Positions 17,134 through 24,924 of a stretch of DNA of 64,000 nt are shown piece after piece. A model generated the notes under the pieces. It saw nothing but the letters and a program-made list of their open reading frames with translations, made no database searches and was not told the DNA's origin. Within the stretch, counting starts at the first letter, position 1; every line of letters starts with the position of its first letter. This DNA comes from Psychroflexus torquis ATCC 700755. Lineage in GTDB: Bacteria; Bacteroidota; Bacteroidia; Flavobacteriales; Flavobacteriaceae. Where the stretch lies: assembly GCF_000153485.2 (NCBI RefSeq), contig NC_018721.1, positions 3,286,001 to 3,350,000 on the forward strand. The letters are read 5' to 3'. The position numbers were made by a program, and so were the translations under genes.

Positions 17134-17827
17134 CCCCTGCTGGTGCGAGCGTAATTAGTCGGAACGGCTAGCGCGAGCATCTTGCTCGTGCCCTCAAAGA
17201 AAAGTAAACTGATTTTTATCTATTTTTACTAAAAAGAGTTGATGAGCAGAAAGTATAAATTTGCAGATAAATCTGGTGCGTACTTTATAAGCTTTGCTAC
17301 TGTGAACTGGATAGATGTATTTACTAGAGACGCTTACTTTTGGTGTATTATAGAATCGTTAGATTTTTGCAGAAAAAATAAAGGCATGGAGCTTTATGGT
17401 TATTGTATCATGCCAAGCCACGTTCATTTAATTTTTCGGTCAGCATTAAACGATCCTTCAGGATTAATAAGAGATTTTAAAGGGTTTACTTCAAAGAAAA
17501 TAGTTAAAATCATTGATGATAATCCACATGAAAGCCGAAAAGAATGGATGCTCTGGATGTTTGAACGTGCTGGCAAAAAAAAAATAGCAATGTTGCCAAT
17601 AAACAGTTTTGGCAGCAGAATAATAAACCAATAGAGATTTGGTCATTAAACGTATTTGAGCAGAAACTAAAATACATACACAACAATCCTGTTGTATCAG
17701 GCTTTGTGACCAACCCAATAGATTGGAAATTTAGCAGTGCAAGAAATTATGGTAATGATGACCATACCATTTTGGAAATTGATATAAATTAGATAGTGTG
17801 TACGAGCGAGACGCTCGCATCAGCTGG
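17134..17827 (+). mobile_element. RAYT element copy 1 (IS200-like, REP-bounded)
   Basis: The unit begins CCCCTGCTGGTGCGAGCGT and ends with the inverted counterpart (ACGCTCGCATCAGCTGG). Hairpins are present at both ends, for example GCGAGCA-TCT-TGCTCGT at the left and GAGCG-AGA-CGCTC at the right. The same unit occurs at 20387, 24010 and 25490 with the same boundaries. It splits an XRE remnant on its left from an Rhs core on its right. Confidence 0.85.
17242..17792 (+). pseudogene. REP-associated tyrosine transposase, frameshifted copy 1
   Basis: A Y1-type HUH transposase of the TnpA_REP/RAYT group that would nick and rejoin single-stranded REP hairpins. The HUH motif MPSHVHLIF is intact. A run of ten A residues at 17575-17584, against eight in the intact copies, shifts the frame and removes the C-terminal KYIHDNPV segment with the catalytic tyrosine. 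This copy is therefore inactive unless slippage restores it. I use the ATG at 17242; the preceding TTG would add one residue. Confidence 0.88.
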
Positions 17828-18907
17828 AGGCTATATAAACCTTTCAACCCAGAAGGCTATTTAGAGCCCAGTAGTTCAGAAATATTTAAGTATATTTATA
17901 AATATAACTTAGGAAACATTAGATTGAGTTATAAAGATGGAGCAAACGGTGTGGAAATCGTAGAAGAAAACAATTACTATCCTTTTGGGCTCAAGCATGA
18001 AGGGTACAATGGTTCTATAAATGGGACTGACCATAAATATGGTTTTGGTGGTAAAGAAGAACAGGATGAACTTGGGTTGGACTGGATAGATATTACAGCT
18101 AGGAATTATGATGCGAGTTTGGGGCGATGGATGAATATTGACCCACTTGCCGAAATCATGAGAAGGCACTCGCCATATAACTACGCATTTGACAATCCTA
18201 TCTTCTTTACAGATCCTGATGGGATGTATCCAATGTCACCAGTTGCTATGCAATCTACAGCTACAGAAGTGTATGATTATACTTTTGGGGATGATAGAGG
18301 GGCATCAAAGAGTGGTGGAGGTAGTGATAGCAAAACTACAGACTATCAGGCTAAGTTTACACAAATAGGCGAGGATCTTGCCAATATGGATACTAGCCTT
18401 GATGGAGGAGATGGAAATTGTTGTCCAATTAGCATTCCAATCGACGCCAACGCAACTAGTTTTAGTGAGGATGTGGGACTAAGTGATATGGGGCAAAGCG
18501 GGGGGATGTGGGATTTAAATTCCGATGGATTATTTCAGAAAAATGAAGCTGATAATTGGTGGTTAACTGCTAAGGGTGTTGATGTGTCTGTGAATAATTC
18601 TAATATTGATTGGTCAGGATTAACAGTGCCCAAAGGAAAAGGGAGAGGTGATATATTTGCTATAAGTACTACAGATGCGTTTATAAATCTGCCTTATGAA
18701 ACAGCTTCAACTTACGGAGGGACATCATTTTCTGTACTTAGTTCTTCTAAAGTGACGGTGTTAGACCAAAAGTATCACTACAAATATAGGAGTAATAATT
18801 CCATGGAAAATATAATGAGAAACGTAGCAACTTGGCTAGGCAAACCTTCTGGACAGGGTACAGATTTTATGATTAGGTATAAATACCCAATAATTAATAT
18901 CAAATGA
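17798..18907 (+). CDS. orphan Rhs core fragment with variable C-terminal tip 2
   Basis: The Rhs part starts near 17846 with NPEGYLEPSSSEIFKYIYKY. It continues through NNYYPFGLKHEGYNG, GGKEEQDELGLDWIDI, GRWMNIDPLAEIM and SPYNYAFDNPIFFTDPDGM. A linker shared with the 21868 cassette ends in GDGNCCP, after which the tip is unique. It includes GMWDLNSDGLFQKNEADNWW near 228, IFAISTTDAFINLP, and a C-terminal HYKYRSNNSMENIMRN and GKPSGQGTDFMIRY. The GTG at 17798 lies in the RAYT right end, so the start is accidental or borrowed from the element. Tip activity is not recognised. The stop overlaps the next gene by 4 bp. Confidence 0.7.
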   Translation: MYERDARISWRLYKPFNPEGYLEPSSSEIFKYIYKYNLGNIRLSYKDGANGVEIVEENNYYPFGLKHEGYNGSINGTDHKYGFGGKEEQDELGLDWIDITARNYDASLGRWMNIDPLAEIMRRHSPYNYAFDNPIFFTDPDGMYPMSPVAMQSTATEVYDYTFGDDRGASKSGGGSDSKTTDYQAKFTQIGEDLANMDTSLDGGDGNCCPISIPIDANATSFSEDVGLSDMGQSGGMWDLNSDGLFQKNEADNWWLTAKGVDVSVNNSNIDWSGLTVPKGKGRGDIFAISTTDAFINLPYETASTYGGTSFSVLSSSKVTVLDQKYHYKYRSNNSMENIMRNVATWLGKPSGQGTDFMIRYKYPIINIK

Positions 18908-19338
18908 AAAAGTGGATAATCTTATTAGTTGTGTTGCTTTTAGGAATGATAGCACTATTTTCTCTACAGAAAGATGAGCAGGATTTGGGTGATAACTACT
19001 ATTATCTGCCATTATATGAAGCAATAGATGTAGGTCTTCCAGATGGGGCAATTGTTTACAAATCAACACAGAAATATTCATTTGATGAAGTGAAAATTAA
19101 GGGCGATGTTGTTAGTATTGATTGCAATGAAAAATTTATCATAGTAATTAGAAAGCCTAAAGAAGTCAAGTATGAGGAAATATATACCAAAAGTAGTTTA
19201 GGGACAGATTCCTTAGAATACTTTATTGTAGTGAAAAAGTCAGATTTGGTAAAAGGTCCTTTTTCAAAACAGAAGTATCTTGGAAAAAGGAAAGAATTAG
19301 GAGTGTCGAAGGATTTAAAATTAGATTTTGAGGAATAA
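18904..19338 (+). CDS. putative membrane-anchored immunity protein for Rhs tip 2
   Basis: A 144-residue protein with an N-terminal membrane helix (KKWIILLVVLLLGMIALFSL) and a soluble domain rich in beta-type segments. It overlaps the toxin-tip gene by ATGA, which implies tight translational coupling, as expected for a toxin and its immunity protein. No family recognised. An inner-membrane anchor with a periplasmic domain would protect against a periplasmic or membrane-acting toxin; that is inference. Confidence 0.65.
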   Translation: MKKWIILLVVLLLGMIALFSLQKDEQDLGDNYYYLPLYEAIDVGLPDGAIVYKSTQKYSFDEVKIKGDVVSIDCNEKFIIVIRKPKEVKYEEIYTKSSLGTDSLEYFIVVKKSDLVKGPFSKQKYLGKRKELGVSKDLKLDFEE

Positions 19339-19358
19339 AATTAGTAGCCTTGGAATAA

Positions 19359-19802
19359 GGCGTTCTTTTTTGTTTTGAAGAAGACCAAAGCGGGGGTGGT
19401 CTTCCTGGTTGGACAGGAGATGCTAATCAAGCAGCGAGTGCTTTCGGGATTGGTAATGGAGTTAAAGATGCTCTTATTGACGGTGTCGTTAAATTAGAAA
19501 GAGGTACGACCAAAATTAATAATGTTAGTAGACTTCGAGTGTTAGGGAAAACTGCAGGATACTCAAAATATGTAAAAGGTCTTGGTGTTGTTGGAGCTGG
19601 CATATCAACAACGTATTCGGTTGCTAATGCAGGTAATTACTATTACAATGGAGGGACAGATTGGCAAGTTGGAACGAAAGCTTCCCTTGATATTATAATG
19701 ACTGGAGTAGGGTTTTTAGGTCCAATTGGTTTAGGTGTAAGCGCAACTTACTTTATAATTGATGCCTCAGGAGGCTTTAGAGATTTTGGAAAAATAGAAT
19801 AG
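19359..19802 (+). pseudogene. Rhs toxin tip 3 without its Rhs core
   Basis: The frame is open from a TAA at 19356 to a TAG at 19800. It reads DQSGGGLPGWTGDANQAASA, later GVVGAGISTTYSVANAGNYY and MTGVGFLGPIGLGVSATYF. The glycine-rich hydrophobic end looks like the membrane-active C-terminal domains seen behind Bacteroidetes Rhs cores. There is no Rhs core and no convincing start; the GTG at 19539 would remove 60 residues. The coding start point near 19383 follows immediately on junk sequence, so this is a detached tip. Confidence 0.6.
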
Positions 19803-20189
19803 ATGAATTTATTAAAGACATTGTATTGTAAGTACTACAATTTTCAGGTTAAGTTTGGTAATAAAGATATAGCACCTTTTAGTTCAATGCTAATTATAGC
19901 ATTTACGATAATGTTATATTATTTCAGTGCTTTTTTTCTAACCATATTATTTATTCCAAAAGGAATTATTAACACCAAAATATTTGTTTACGCTTCTATC
20001 AGTCTGTTACTCGCATTAGTGTTGGTGTTGTACTTTGTGTTAGTTCACAAAGCAAAATACAAAGTTGTTTTGAAGGAGTATGAGAATAAAAAAGGTGTGT
20101 TTTTAGCAGCTATATTTCCTCTATTAGCATTTCTACTTTTTAATGCAAGTTGGATATTAAAAATGCTTCAAAATCAAGGAAAATTCTAA
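19803..20189 (+). CDS. putative integral-membrane immunity protein for Rhs tip 3
   Basis: A 128-residue protein with three membrane helices: near residues 29-52 (MLIIAFTIMLYYFSAFFLTI), 60-82 and 103-118. It starts directly at the base after the tip 3 stop. A polytopic immunity partner agrees with the hydrophobic, glycine-rich character of tip 3, as for pore-forming toxins and their membrane immunity proteins. No database family recognised; the role is positional inference. Confidence 0.6.
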   Translation: MNLLKTLYCKYYNFQVKFGNKDIAPFSSMLIIAFTIMLYYFSAFFLTILFIPKGIINTKIFVYASISLLLALVLVLYFVLVHKAKYKVVLKEYENKKGVFLAAIFPLLAFLLFNASWILKMLQNQGKF

Positions 20190-20218
20190 TATGAAAGCCA
20201 GAGGCTAATTTGTTGTTT

Positions 20219-20374
20219 AGGGGGTATACAGGATATGAGCACATGCCAGAATTTGGTTTAATAAATATGAATGGTCGTTTGTACGACCCAAAGGTAGGGC
20301 ATATGCTAAGTGCTGATAATTTTGTGCAAGCAAAAACCAGAAGAAAACGGTTCAGTAGAAAGATTTAATTAAAG
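20219..20374 (+). pseudogene. Rhs/YD-repeat core fragment of a second subtype
   Basis: The frame reads RGYTGYEHMPEFGLINMNGR, then LYDPKVGHMLSADNFVQ. This is the other common Bacteroidetes Rhs core signature (GHE..NMNGRLYDP..G), different from the NNYYPFG-type core in the neighbouring cassettes. After NFVQ the sequence diverges to TREENGSVERFN and stops at 20372, 12 bp before RAYT copy 2. It is a detached fragment of a different rhs gene. Confidence 0.75.
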
Positions 20375-20386
20375 AGTAAAAAACCC

Positions 20387-21078
20387 CCTGCTGGTGCGAG
20401 TGTAATTAGCCGGAACGGCTAGCGCGAGCATCATGCTCGTGCCCTCAAAGAAAAGTAAACTGATTTTTATCTATTTTTACTAAAAAGAGTTGATGAGCAG
20501 GAAGTATAAATTTGCAGATAAATCTGGTGCGTACTTTATAAGCTTTGCTACTGTGAACTGGATAGATGTATTTACTAGAGACGCTTATTTTTGGTGTATT
20601 ATAGAATCGTTAGATTTTTGCAGAAAAAATAAAGGCATGGAGCTTTATGGTTATTGTATCATGCCAAGCCACGTTCATTTAATTTTTCGGTCAGCATTAA
20701 ACGATCCTTCAGGATTAATAAGAGATTTTAAAGGGTTTACTTCAAAGAAAATGGTTAAAATCATTGATGATAATCCACAAGAAAGCCGAAAAGAATGGAT
20801 GCTCTGGATGTTTGAACATGCTGGCAAAAAAAATAGCAATGTTGCCAATAAACAGTTTTGGCAGCAGAATAATAAACCAATAGAGATTTGGTCATTAAAC
20901 GTATTTGAGCAGAAACTAAAATACATACACGACAATCCTGTTGTATCAGGCTTTGTGACCAACCCAATAGATTGGAAATTTAGCAGTGCAAGAAATTATG
21001 GTAATGATGACCATACCATTTTGGAAATTGATATAAATTAGATAGTGTGTACGAGCGAGACGCTCGCACCAGCTGGGG
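20387..21078 (+). mobile_element. RAYT element copy 2
   Basis: The same ~693 bp unit as at 17134, with left end CCCCTGCTGGTGCGAGTGT and right end ...CGCTCGCACCAGCTGGGG. It separates an Rhs core fragment on the left from the last codons of a toxin tip on the right, so it probably landed in, or mediated deletion within, a former rhs gene. Confidence 0.87.
20493..21041 (+). CDS. REP-associated tyrosine transposase (RAYT), intact copy 2
   Basis: A 182-residue Y1/HUH endonuclease of the TnpA_REP type. It has DVFTRDAYFWCIIESL near residue 25, the HUH motif MPSHVHLIF near 57, GFTSKKMVKIIDDNP near 79, KQFWQQNNKP near 120, KYIHDNPV with the catalytic Tyr near 144, and the WKFSSARNY ending typical of RAYTs. 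From family knowledge these enzymes cleave and move REP hairpins, and REP-like hairpins bound this element. It has eight A residues at the homopolymer where copy 1 has ten, keeping the frame open. Confidence 0.93.
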   Translation: MSRKYKFADKSGAYFISFATVNWIDVFTRDAYFWCIIESLDFCRKNKGMELYGYCIMPSHVHLIFRSALNDPSGLIRDFKGFTSKKMVKIIDDNPQESRKEWMLWMFEHAGKKNSNVANKQFWQQNNKPIEIWSLNVFEQKLKYIHDNPVVSGFVTNPIDWKFSSARNYGNDDHTILEIDIN

Positions 21079-21139
21079 GGTAGTAGAACGAACTAATGCT
21101 TATCAATTTTATAAAGTAAAACGAATTCCTAAAAATTAA
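21079..21139 (+). pseudogene. last codons of a Rhs toxin tip (tip 4), truncated by RAYT copy 2
   Basis: Immediately after the RAYT right end the frame reads VVERTNAYQFYKVKRIPKN and stops at 21137, seven bases before the next gene's ATG. Its position in front of a small lipoprotein gene fits the end of a toxin tip. It is too short to identify by itself. Confidence 0.4.
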
Positions 21140-21145
21140 TTGGAC

Positions 21146-21580
21146 ATGAAAAAGCATAAACTTATTATAATAATCGTAATCTTTATTAATTTGTATTCTT
21201 GTAAAAAAGAAACATATGTTTTTGATGAAAATTTACTAATCGGTAATTGGTCAAAAACTGACACTAATGATTATCAAGAATATTATTTTGATAAGGAAAA
21301 CATGTATGCATATAGCCTTAAATCAGGAAGTACTTTACATTACATTTTTAAAATGAAAGAAGATAGTCTTTATCTTTCGTTAGTATATCAAGAAGTTAAG
21401 GAGGACTTTAAATTTTATGATAAAATAATAAAAATTGATTCAATAAAAATGAAATTAGAAAATAGAATTTTTCTTAAGGTTACAAAAAATAATACTTTAA
21501 GAATGTTTATCAATAAAGAAATATCATCTAACGATTATTTTAAGGCTTGTGTGCAAAGGAGTGACGTATTGAGTAAGTAA
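21146..21580 (+). CDS. putative immunity lipoprotein for Rhs tip 4
   Basis: The ATG at 21146 gives a lipoprotein signal (KLIIIIVIFINLYSC, lipobox Cys near residue 21) followed by a 120-residue domain. The domain begins FDENLLIGNWSKTD and resembles lipocalin-like small Bacteroidetes lipoproteins (LIGNW motif). It follows a truncated tip in the usual immunity position, so it is probably an orphan immunity gene kept after its toxin was lost. Alternatively it is an ordinary lipocalin-like lipoprotein. Confidence 0.6.
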   Translation: MKKHKLIIIIVIFINLYSCKKETYVFDENLLIGNWSKTDTNDYQEYYFDKENMYAYSLKSGSTLHYIFKMKEDSLYLSLVYQEVKEDFKFYDKIIKIDSIKMKLENRIFLKVTKNNTLRMFINKEISSNDYFKACVQRSDVLSK

Positions 21581-21621
21581 ACAAAATAAGCCACCTTTAA
21601 CGATGTGGTTTTTTTATGCTT

Positions 21622-21774
21622 TTAGAATTTAGCCTTTCCATCCAACAAATCCTTTATGCATTTTTTAGTTAGCATAGAATTAATAATCTTTATAAGTCCT
21701 TTTTCCTTGTCTTCATCTAGTTGGTTTACAATATTAATTATCTGCGAAAAGGATATTTTTTCTAAGAGCTTCAT
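21622..21774 (-). pseudogene. short ORF, probable XRE-type C-terminal remnant (copy 2)
   Basis: Fifty codons, MKLLEKISFSQIINIVNQLD at the start, duplicated at 15106-15279. In both places it lies on the strand opposite to, and just before, an Rhs core cassette, so the repeat is ~200 bp of shared upstream DNA (about 21670-21870 against 15180-15390). Similar to the C-terminal helices of XRE regulators but without DNA-binding domain. Weak identification. Confidence 0.35.
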
Positions 21775-21867
21775 AAATCCTGCAATCCAGAAGGCTATCT
21801 AGAGCCCAGTAGTTCAGAAATATTTAAGTATATTTACCAGTATAAAGACCACTTAGGAAACATTAGA

Positions 21868-23055
21868 TTGAGTTATAAAGATGGGGCAAACGGTGTGGAA
21901 ATCGTAGAAGAAAACAATTACTATCCCTTTGGCCTCAAGCATGAAGGGTACAATGGTTCTATAAATGGGACTGACCATAAATATGGCTTTGGTGGCAAAG
22001 AAGAAAACAAAGAACTTGACTTAGAATGGCTCGATTTTGGGGCTCGTAATTACGACCCTTCTATAGGACGTTGGATGAATCTTGACCCATTGGCGGAGTT
22101 AATGAGAAGATACTCGCCATATAATTACGCCTTTGACAATTCTATCTACTTTACAGATCCTGATGGGATGTATCCAATGTCACCAGTTGCTATGAAATCT
22201 ACAGCTACAGAAGTGTATGATTATACTTCTGGGAATGAAAGAGGGGCATCAAAGAGTGGTGGAGGTAATGATAGCAAAACTACAGACTATCAGGCTAAGT
22301 TTACACAAATAGGCGAGGATCTTGCCAATATGGATACTAGCCTTGATGGAGGAGATGGAAATTGTTGTCCACAAGACGTGGTCAACCCTGATAATCCAAT
22401 TGAACTTGATACGGTGGTAATAAACGTATCGAAGAACAATTCCTACGGGGCAGACTCAGATTATAGTGGTGGTCTTGAAAGTTACAAATCACGTTACGGT
22501 TTCGATGGGGACTATGACAATGTATTTTCACAGTATTTTACTAAATGGGGCAGCTCTTATATTCCAATCGCTTACAGGAATGATCTAAACTCGATAGATG
22601 CTACTGGTTTCGCCGAAAACTTTTCTGCTGGATGGAATAACTGGGATCCTGATGGAATGGGTAATTTCTTGATGAAAGCAGTATCATATTCTATAGGAGG
22701 CACCATTTTAGGCGTGGCAGGAACCGGAATTATTGGAGGTTATTCAACAGGCGGGATATTGGCCTCATCATCAAGTCAAAGTGTAGGCTCTTTCACTCAA
22801 GGAATTATGATTCGAGGCGGAGTTAGACGAATGGTTTTTAGAAATTCGCTTGGGCAGTTTGCTCGAGGAACTGGTATTCGTGAGACTTCAAGAATGTATT
22901 CTCAACGTATGGGTCTTAACGCTTTAGGTCAAGCGACAAGAACTACTGCAACCATAATACCACCAAATTGGGGAGCAGCAGCAAGATGGATAGTTGGAGG
23001 AGGCTTATCAGGAGCTACAGGCTACTATTTATATAAAGAAAGTTTAAAAAAGTGA
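21868..23055 (+). CDS. orphan Rhs core fragment with variable C-terminal tip 5
   Basis: Rhs homology starts at 21784 (NPEGYLEPSSSEIFKYIYQY, then KDHLGNIRLSYKDG), but no ATG or GTG precedes the TTG at 21868, so the cassette lacks a real start. It has the core motifs NNYYPFGLKHEGYNG, RNYDPSIGRWMNLDPLAE and YNYAFDNSIYFTDPDGM, then the same linker as tip 2 up to GDGNCCP. The unique tip has a hydrophobic glycine-rich region (KAVSYSIGGTILGVAGTGII) and a basic stretch with RRMVFRNSLGQFARGTG. Activity is not recognised; a membrane-acting toxin is possible. Confidence 0.7.
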   Translation: MSYKDGANGVEIVEENNYYPFGLKHEGYNGSINGTDHKYGFGGKEENKELDLEWLDFGARNYDPSIGRWMNLDPLAELMRRYSPYNYAFDNSIYFTDPDGMYPMSPVAMKSTATEVYDYTSGNERGASKSGGGNDSKTTDYQAKFTQIGEDLANMDTSLDGGDGNCCPQDVVNPDNPIELDTVVINVSKNNSYGADSDYSGGLESYKSRYGFDGDYDNVFSQYFTKWGSSYIPIAYRNDLNSIDATGFAENFSAGWNNWDPDGMGNFLMKAVSYSIGGTILGVAGTGIIGGYSTGGILASSSSQSVGSFTQGIMIRGGVRRMVFRNSLGQFARGTGIRETSRMYSQRMGLNALGQATRTTATIIPPNWGAAARWIVGGGLSGATGYYLYKESLKK

Positions 23056-23057
23056 TT

Positions 23058-23546
23058 ATGGGTATATTGAGAAGTTTAATGAACGTTTTTTCAGCTGGAG
23101 AACCAAGAAATCCAAACGGGTTTGTAAAAAAATTCATAAAAGATTCAAAGGAAGAAAGAGCACAGCTTGAAATGATATATAAAAGAGATGTCATTTTGCA
23201 AGTGGATTCTTTGAGATTTGTACCATCTTGGTTTAAGATTACAGATAAGACACAAGAAAGTTATAAGAACGGCTATGTAATATTTTTCACTAAGGATGTT
23301 GAAGATTTCCGAAAAAACTTCGCAAAAAAGTATGCGCAATTTTCCGAAAAACACGATTTAGTCAAGATAGAAGAAACACACAATGACCAGGCAGTAGTCA
23401 CTATCGGTAAATTTTTAGTAAGTGCCGACAGTCATTTGACTTTGGCTAATGAAATGAAGAATTTTATTGATAAATTCTATTCATTCAAGGAAATTAATCC
23501 TTCTATATTATTCAACATAAGATACTTGTCTGGTGTTCCAGGATAA
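23058..23546 (+). CDS. putative cytoplasmic immunity protein for Rhs tip 5
   Basis: A soluble protein of 162 residues with no signal peptide or membrane helix. Motifs include KRDVILQVDSLRFVPSWFKI and NGYVIFFTKDVEDFRKNF. I use the ATG at 23058; a GTG at 23052 would overlap the toxin-tip stop. It lies directly behind the toxin tip, and a cytoplasmic immunity protein would fit a toxin that acts inside the cell. No family recognised. Confidence 0.6.
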   Translation: MGILRSLMNVFSAGEPRNPNGFVKKFIKDSKEERAQLEMIYKRDVILQVDSLRFVPSWFKITDKTQESYKNGYVIFFTKDVEDFRKNFAKKYAQFSEKHDLVKIEETHNDQAVVTIGKFLVSADSHLTLANEMKNFIDKFYSFKEINPSILFNIRYLSGVPG

Positions 23547-24009
23547 ATTTATACTGCTACCTCGCCAAACTCAGCAACTTCTACTGTTTGTGCTTTTCTG
23601 TAACAAGTGTGTTCACTTATTTTAAAATCGCTACTTGGGTGGTTTTTTTGCGTAAGCCTTTTAAGCTTTGTAGTCTCGAAGCAGGGCATCAACCACATAC
23701 AAGTTTTCCCAAAAACAGAATTGTTTAAAATAATAATTTTCTTAATTAAATTAGACAGTATTATGATACGAAGTAAATTTTCACTACGGCAAGTAATGAA
23801 AAGTTCATTTTCGTCGAATTCTATAAAAATTAAGGTTTTATAAATTTAACATTGAGTATCTCCTTCGTATAAATAAATGTCAGTATTTTTATAAGAAACT
23901 ATGTAATGAAATTTTTTTTCAAAAAAATCCCTGGTTATAACCTTTAGGAAACACTTATCGTATAGCGATTATTGGTATTTTACTTCTTATTGCTTTACCC
24001 AACTTAATG
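23547..24009. other. 463 bp without a clear gene in the island
   Basis: No convincing gene. A 78-codon frame at 23607 has unlikely composition. At about 23949-24009 a frame reads GNTYRIAIIGILLLIALPNL before running into RAYT copy 3, which looks like the broken end of a membrane protein, perhaps another immunity remnant. Confidence 0.4.
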
Positions 24010-24703
24010 CCCCTGCTGGTACGAGCGTAATTAGCCGGAGCGGCTAGCGCGAGCATCTTGCTCGTGCCCTCAAAGAAAAGTAAACTGATTTTTATCTATT
24101 TTTACTAAAAAGAGTTGATGAGCAGAAAGTATAAATTTGCAGATAAATCAGGTGCGTACTTTATAAGCTTTGCTACTGTGAACTGGATAGACGTATTTAC
24201 TAGAGACGCTTATTTTTGGTGTATTATAGAATCGTTAGATTTTTGCAGAAAAAATAAAGGCATGGAGCTTTATGGTTATTGTATCATGCCAAGCCACGTT
24301 CATTTAATTTTTCGGTCAGCATTAAACGATCCTTCAGGATTAATAAGAGATTTTAAAGGGTTTACTTCAAAGAAAATGGTTAAAATCATTGATGATAATC
24401 CACATGAAAGCCGAAAAGAATGGATGCTCTGGATGTTTGAACGTGCTGGCAAAAAAAATAGCAATGTTGCCAATAAACAGTTTTGGCAGCAGAATAATAA
24501 ACCAAAAGAGATTTGGTCATTAAACATATTTGAGCAGAAACTAAAATACATACACGACAATCCTGTTGTATCAGGCTTTGTGACCAACCCAATAGATTGG
24601 AAATTTAGCAGTGCAAGAAATTATGGTAATGATGACCATACCATTTTGGAAATTGATATAAATTAGGTAGTGTGTACGAGCGAGACGCTCGCACCAGCTG
24701 GGG
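24010..24703 (+). mobile_element. RAYT element copy 3
   Basis: The same unit as at 17134, 20387 and 25490. The left end is CCCCTGCTGGTACGAGCGT (one change) and the right end ...CGCTCGCACCAGCTGGGG. It joins a broken membrane-protein frame on the left to toxin tip 6 on the right. Confidence 0.87.
24118..24666 (+). CDS. REP-associated tyrosine transposase (RAYT), intact copy 3
   Basis: 182 residues, differing from copy 2 at only a handful of positions (for example H/Q in DDNPHESRK and K/I in NNKPKEIWS). HUH motif MPSHVHLIF and the KYIHDNPV tyrosine segment are both intact, and the homopolymer has eight A residues. With copy 2 it could supply transposase for all four elements. The high identity among copies implies recent amplification in this island. 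Confidence 0.93.
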   Translation: MSRKYKFADKSGAYFISFATVNWIDVFTRDAYFWCIIESLDFCRKNKGMELYGYCIMPSHVHLIFRSALNDPSGLIRDFKGFTSKKMVKIIDDNPHESRKEWMLWMFERAGKKNSNVANKQFWQQNNKPKEIWSLNIFEQKLKYIHDNPVVSGFVTNPIDWKFSSARNYGNDDHTILEIDIN

Positions 24704-24708
24704 ATTTT

Positions 24709-24924
24709 ATGTTTAATTTAGCTAAAAAGAGTGTAATGAAAAATTATTCCACTCCATTATTAAGAAAATATATTGGCTTTACAGGTCAAAGGAAAATTTT
24801 AAATAGTGAAATAGGAAAATCCCTAAGAAGTATTTATAAATATGATCATCAAGTGATAAATACAAAAAACGTTTATAAAACATCAGACTTCATTTTGAAA
24901 TATGGATCCAAACTTTCTAAATAG
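24709..24924 (+). CDS. detached Rhs toxin tip 6
   Basis: The frame emerges from the RAYT right end; the first ATG inside unique sequence is at 24709, giving 71 residues. It has KNYSTPLLRKYIGFTGQRKI and ends KTSDFILKYGSKLSK. It is basic, without Rhs core, and overlaps the following gene by 23 bases. Position and size suit a toxin domain cut off from its carrier by RAYT copy 3. No catalytic motif recognised. Confidence 0.45.
   Translation: MFNLAKKSVMKNYSTPLLRKYIGFTGQRKILNSEIGKSLRSIYKYDHQVINTKNVYKTSDFILKYGSKLSK

Noticed and set aside
17134..17180. N-terminal extension of the XRE ORF to 17180
   Set aside because: Those residues are encoded by the RAYT left-end REP sequence, not by the regulator gene.
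17796..17830. GTG start inside the RAYT right end reading into Rhs cassette 2, as a possible expression-providing fusion
   Set aside because: The frame across the right end differs among copies (tip 6 and the primase piece are in another frame), and there is no conserved ribosome-binding site. The fusion is probably accidental.
20675..20967. Long antisense ORFs (95 and 68 codons) within every RAYT copy
   Set aside because: They are mirror frames of a conserved transposase gene and recur only because the element is duplicated. They have no ribosome-binding site or protein-like pattern.
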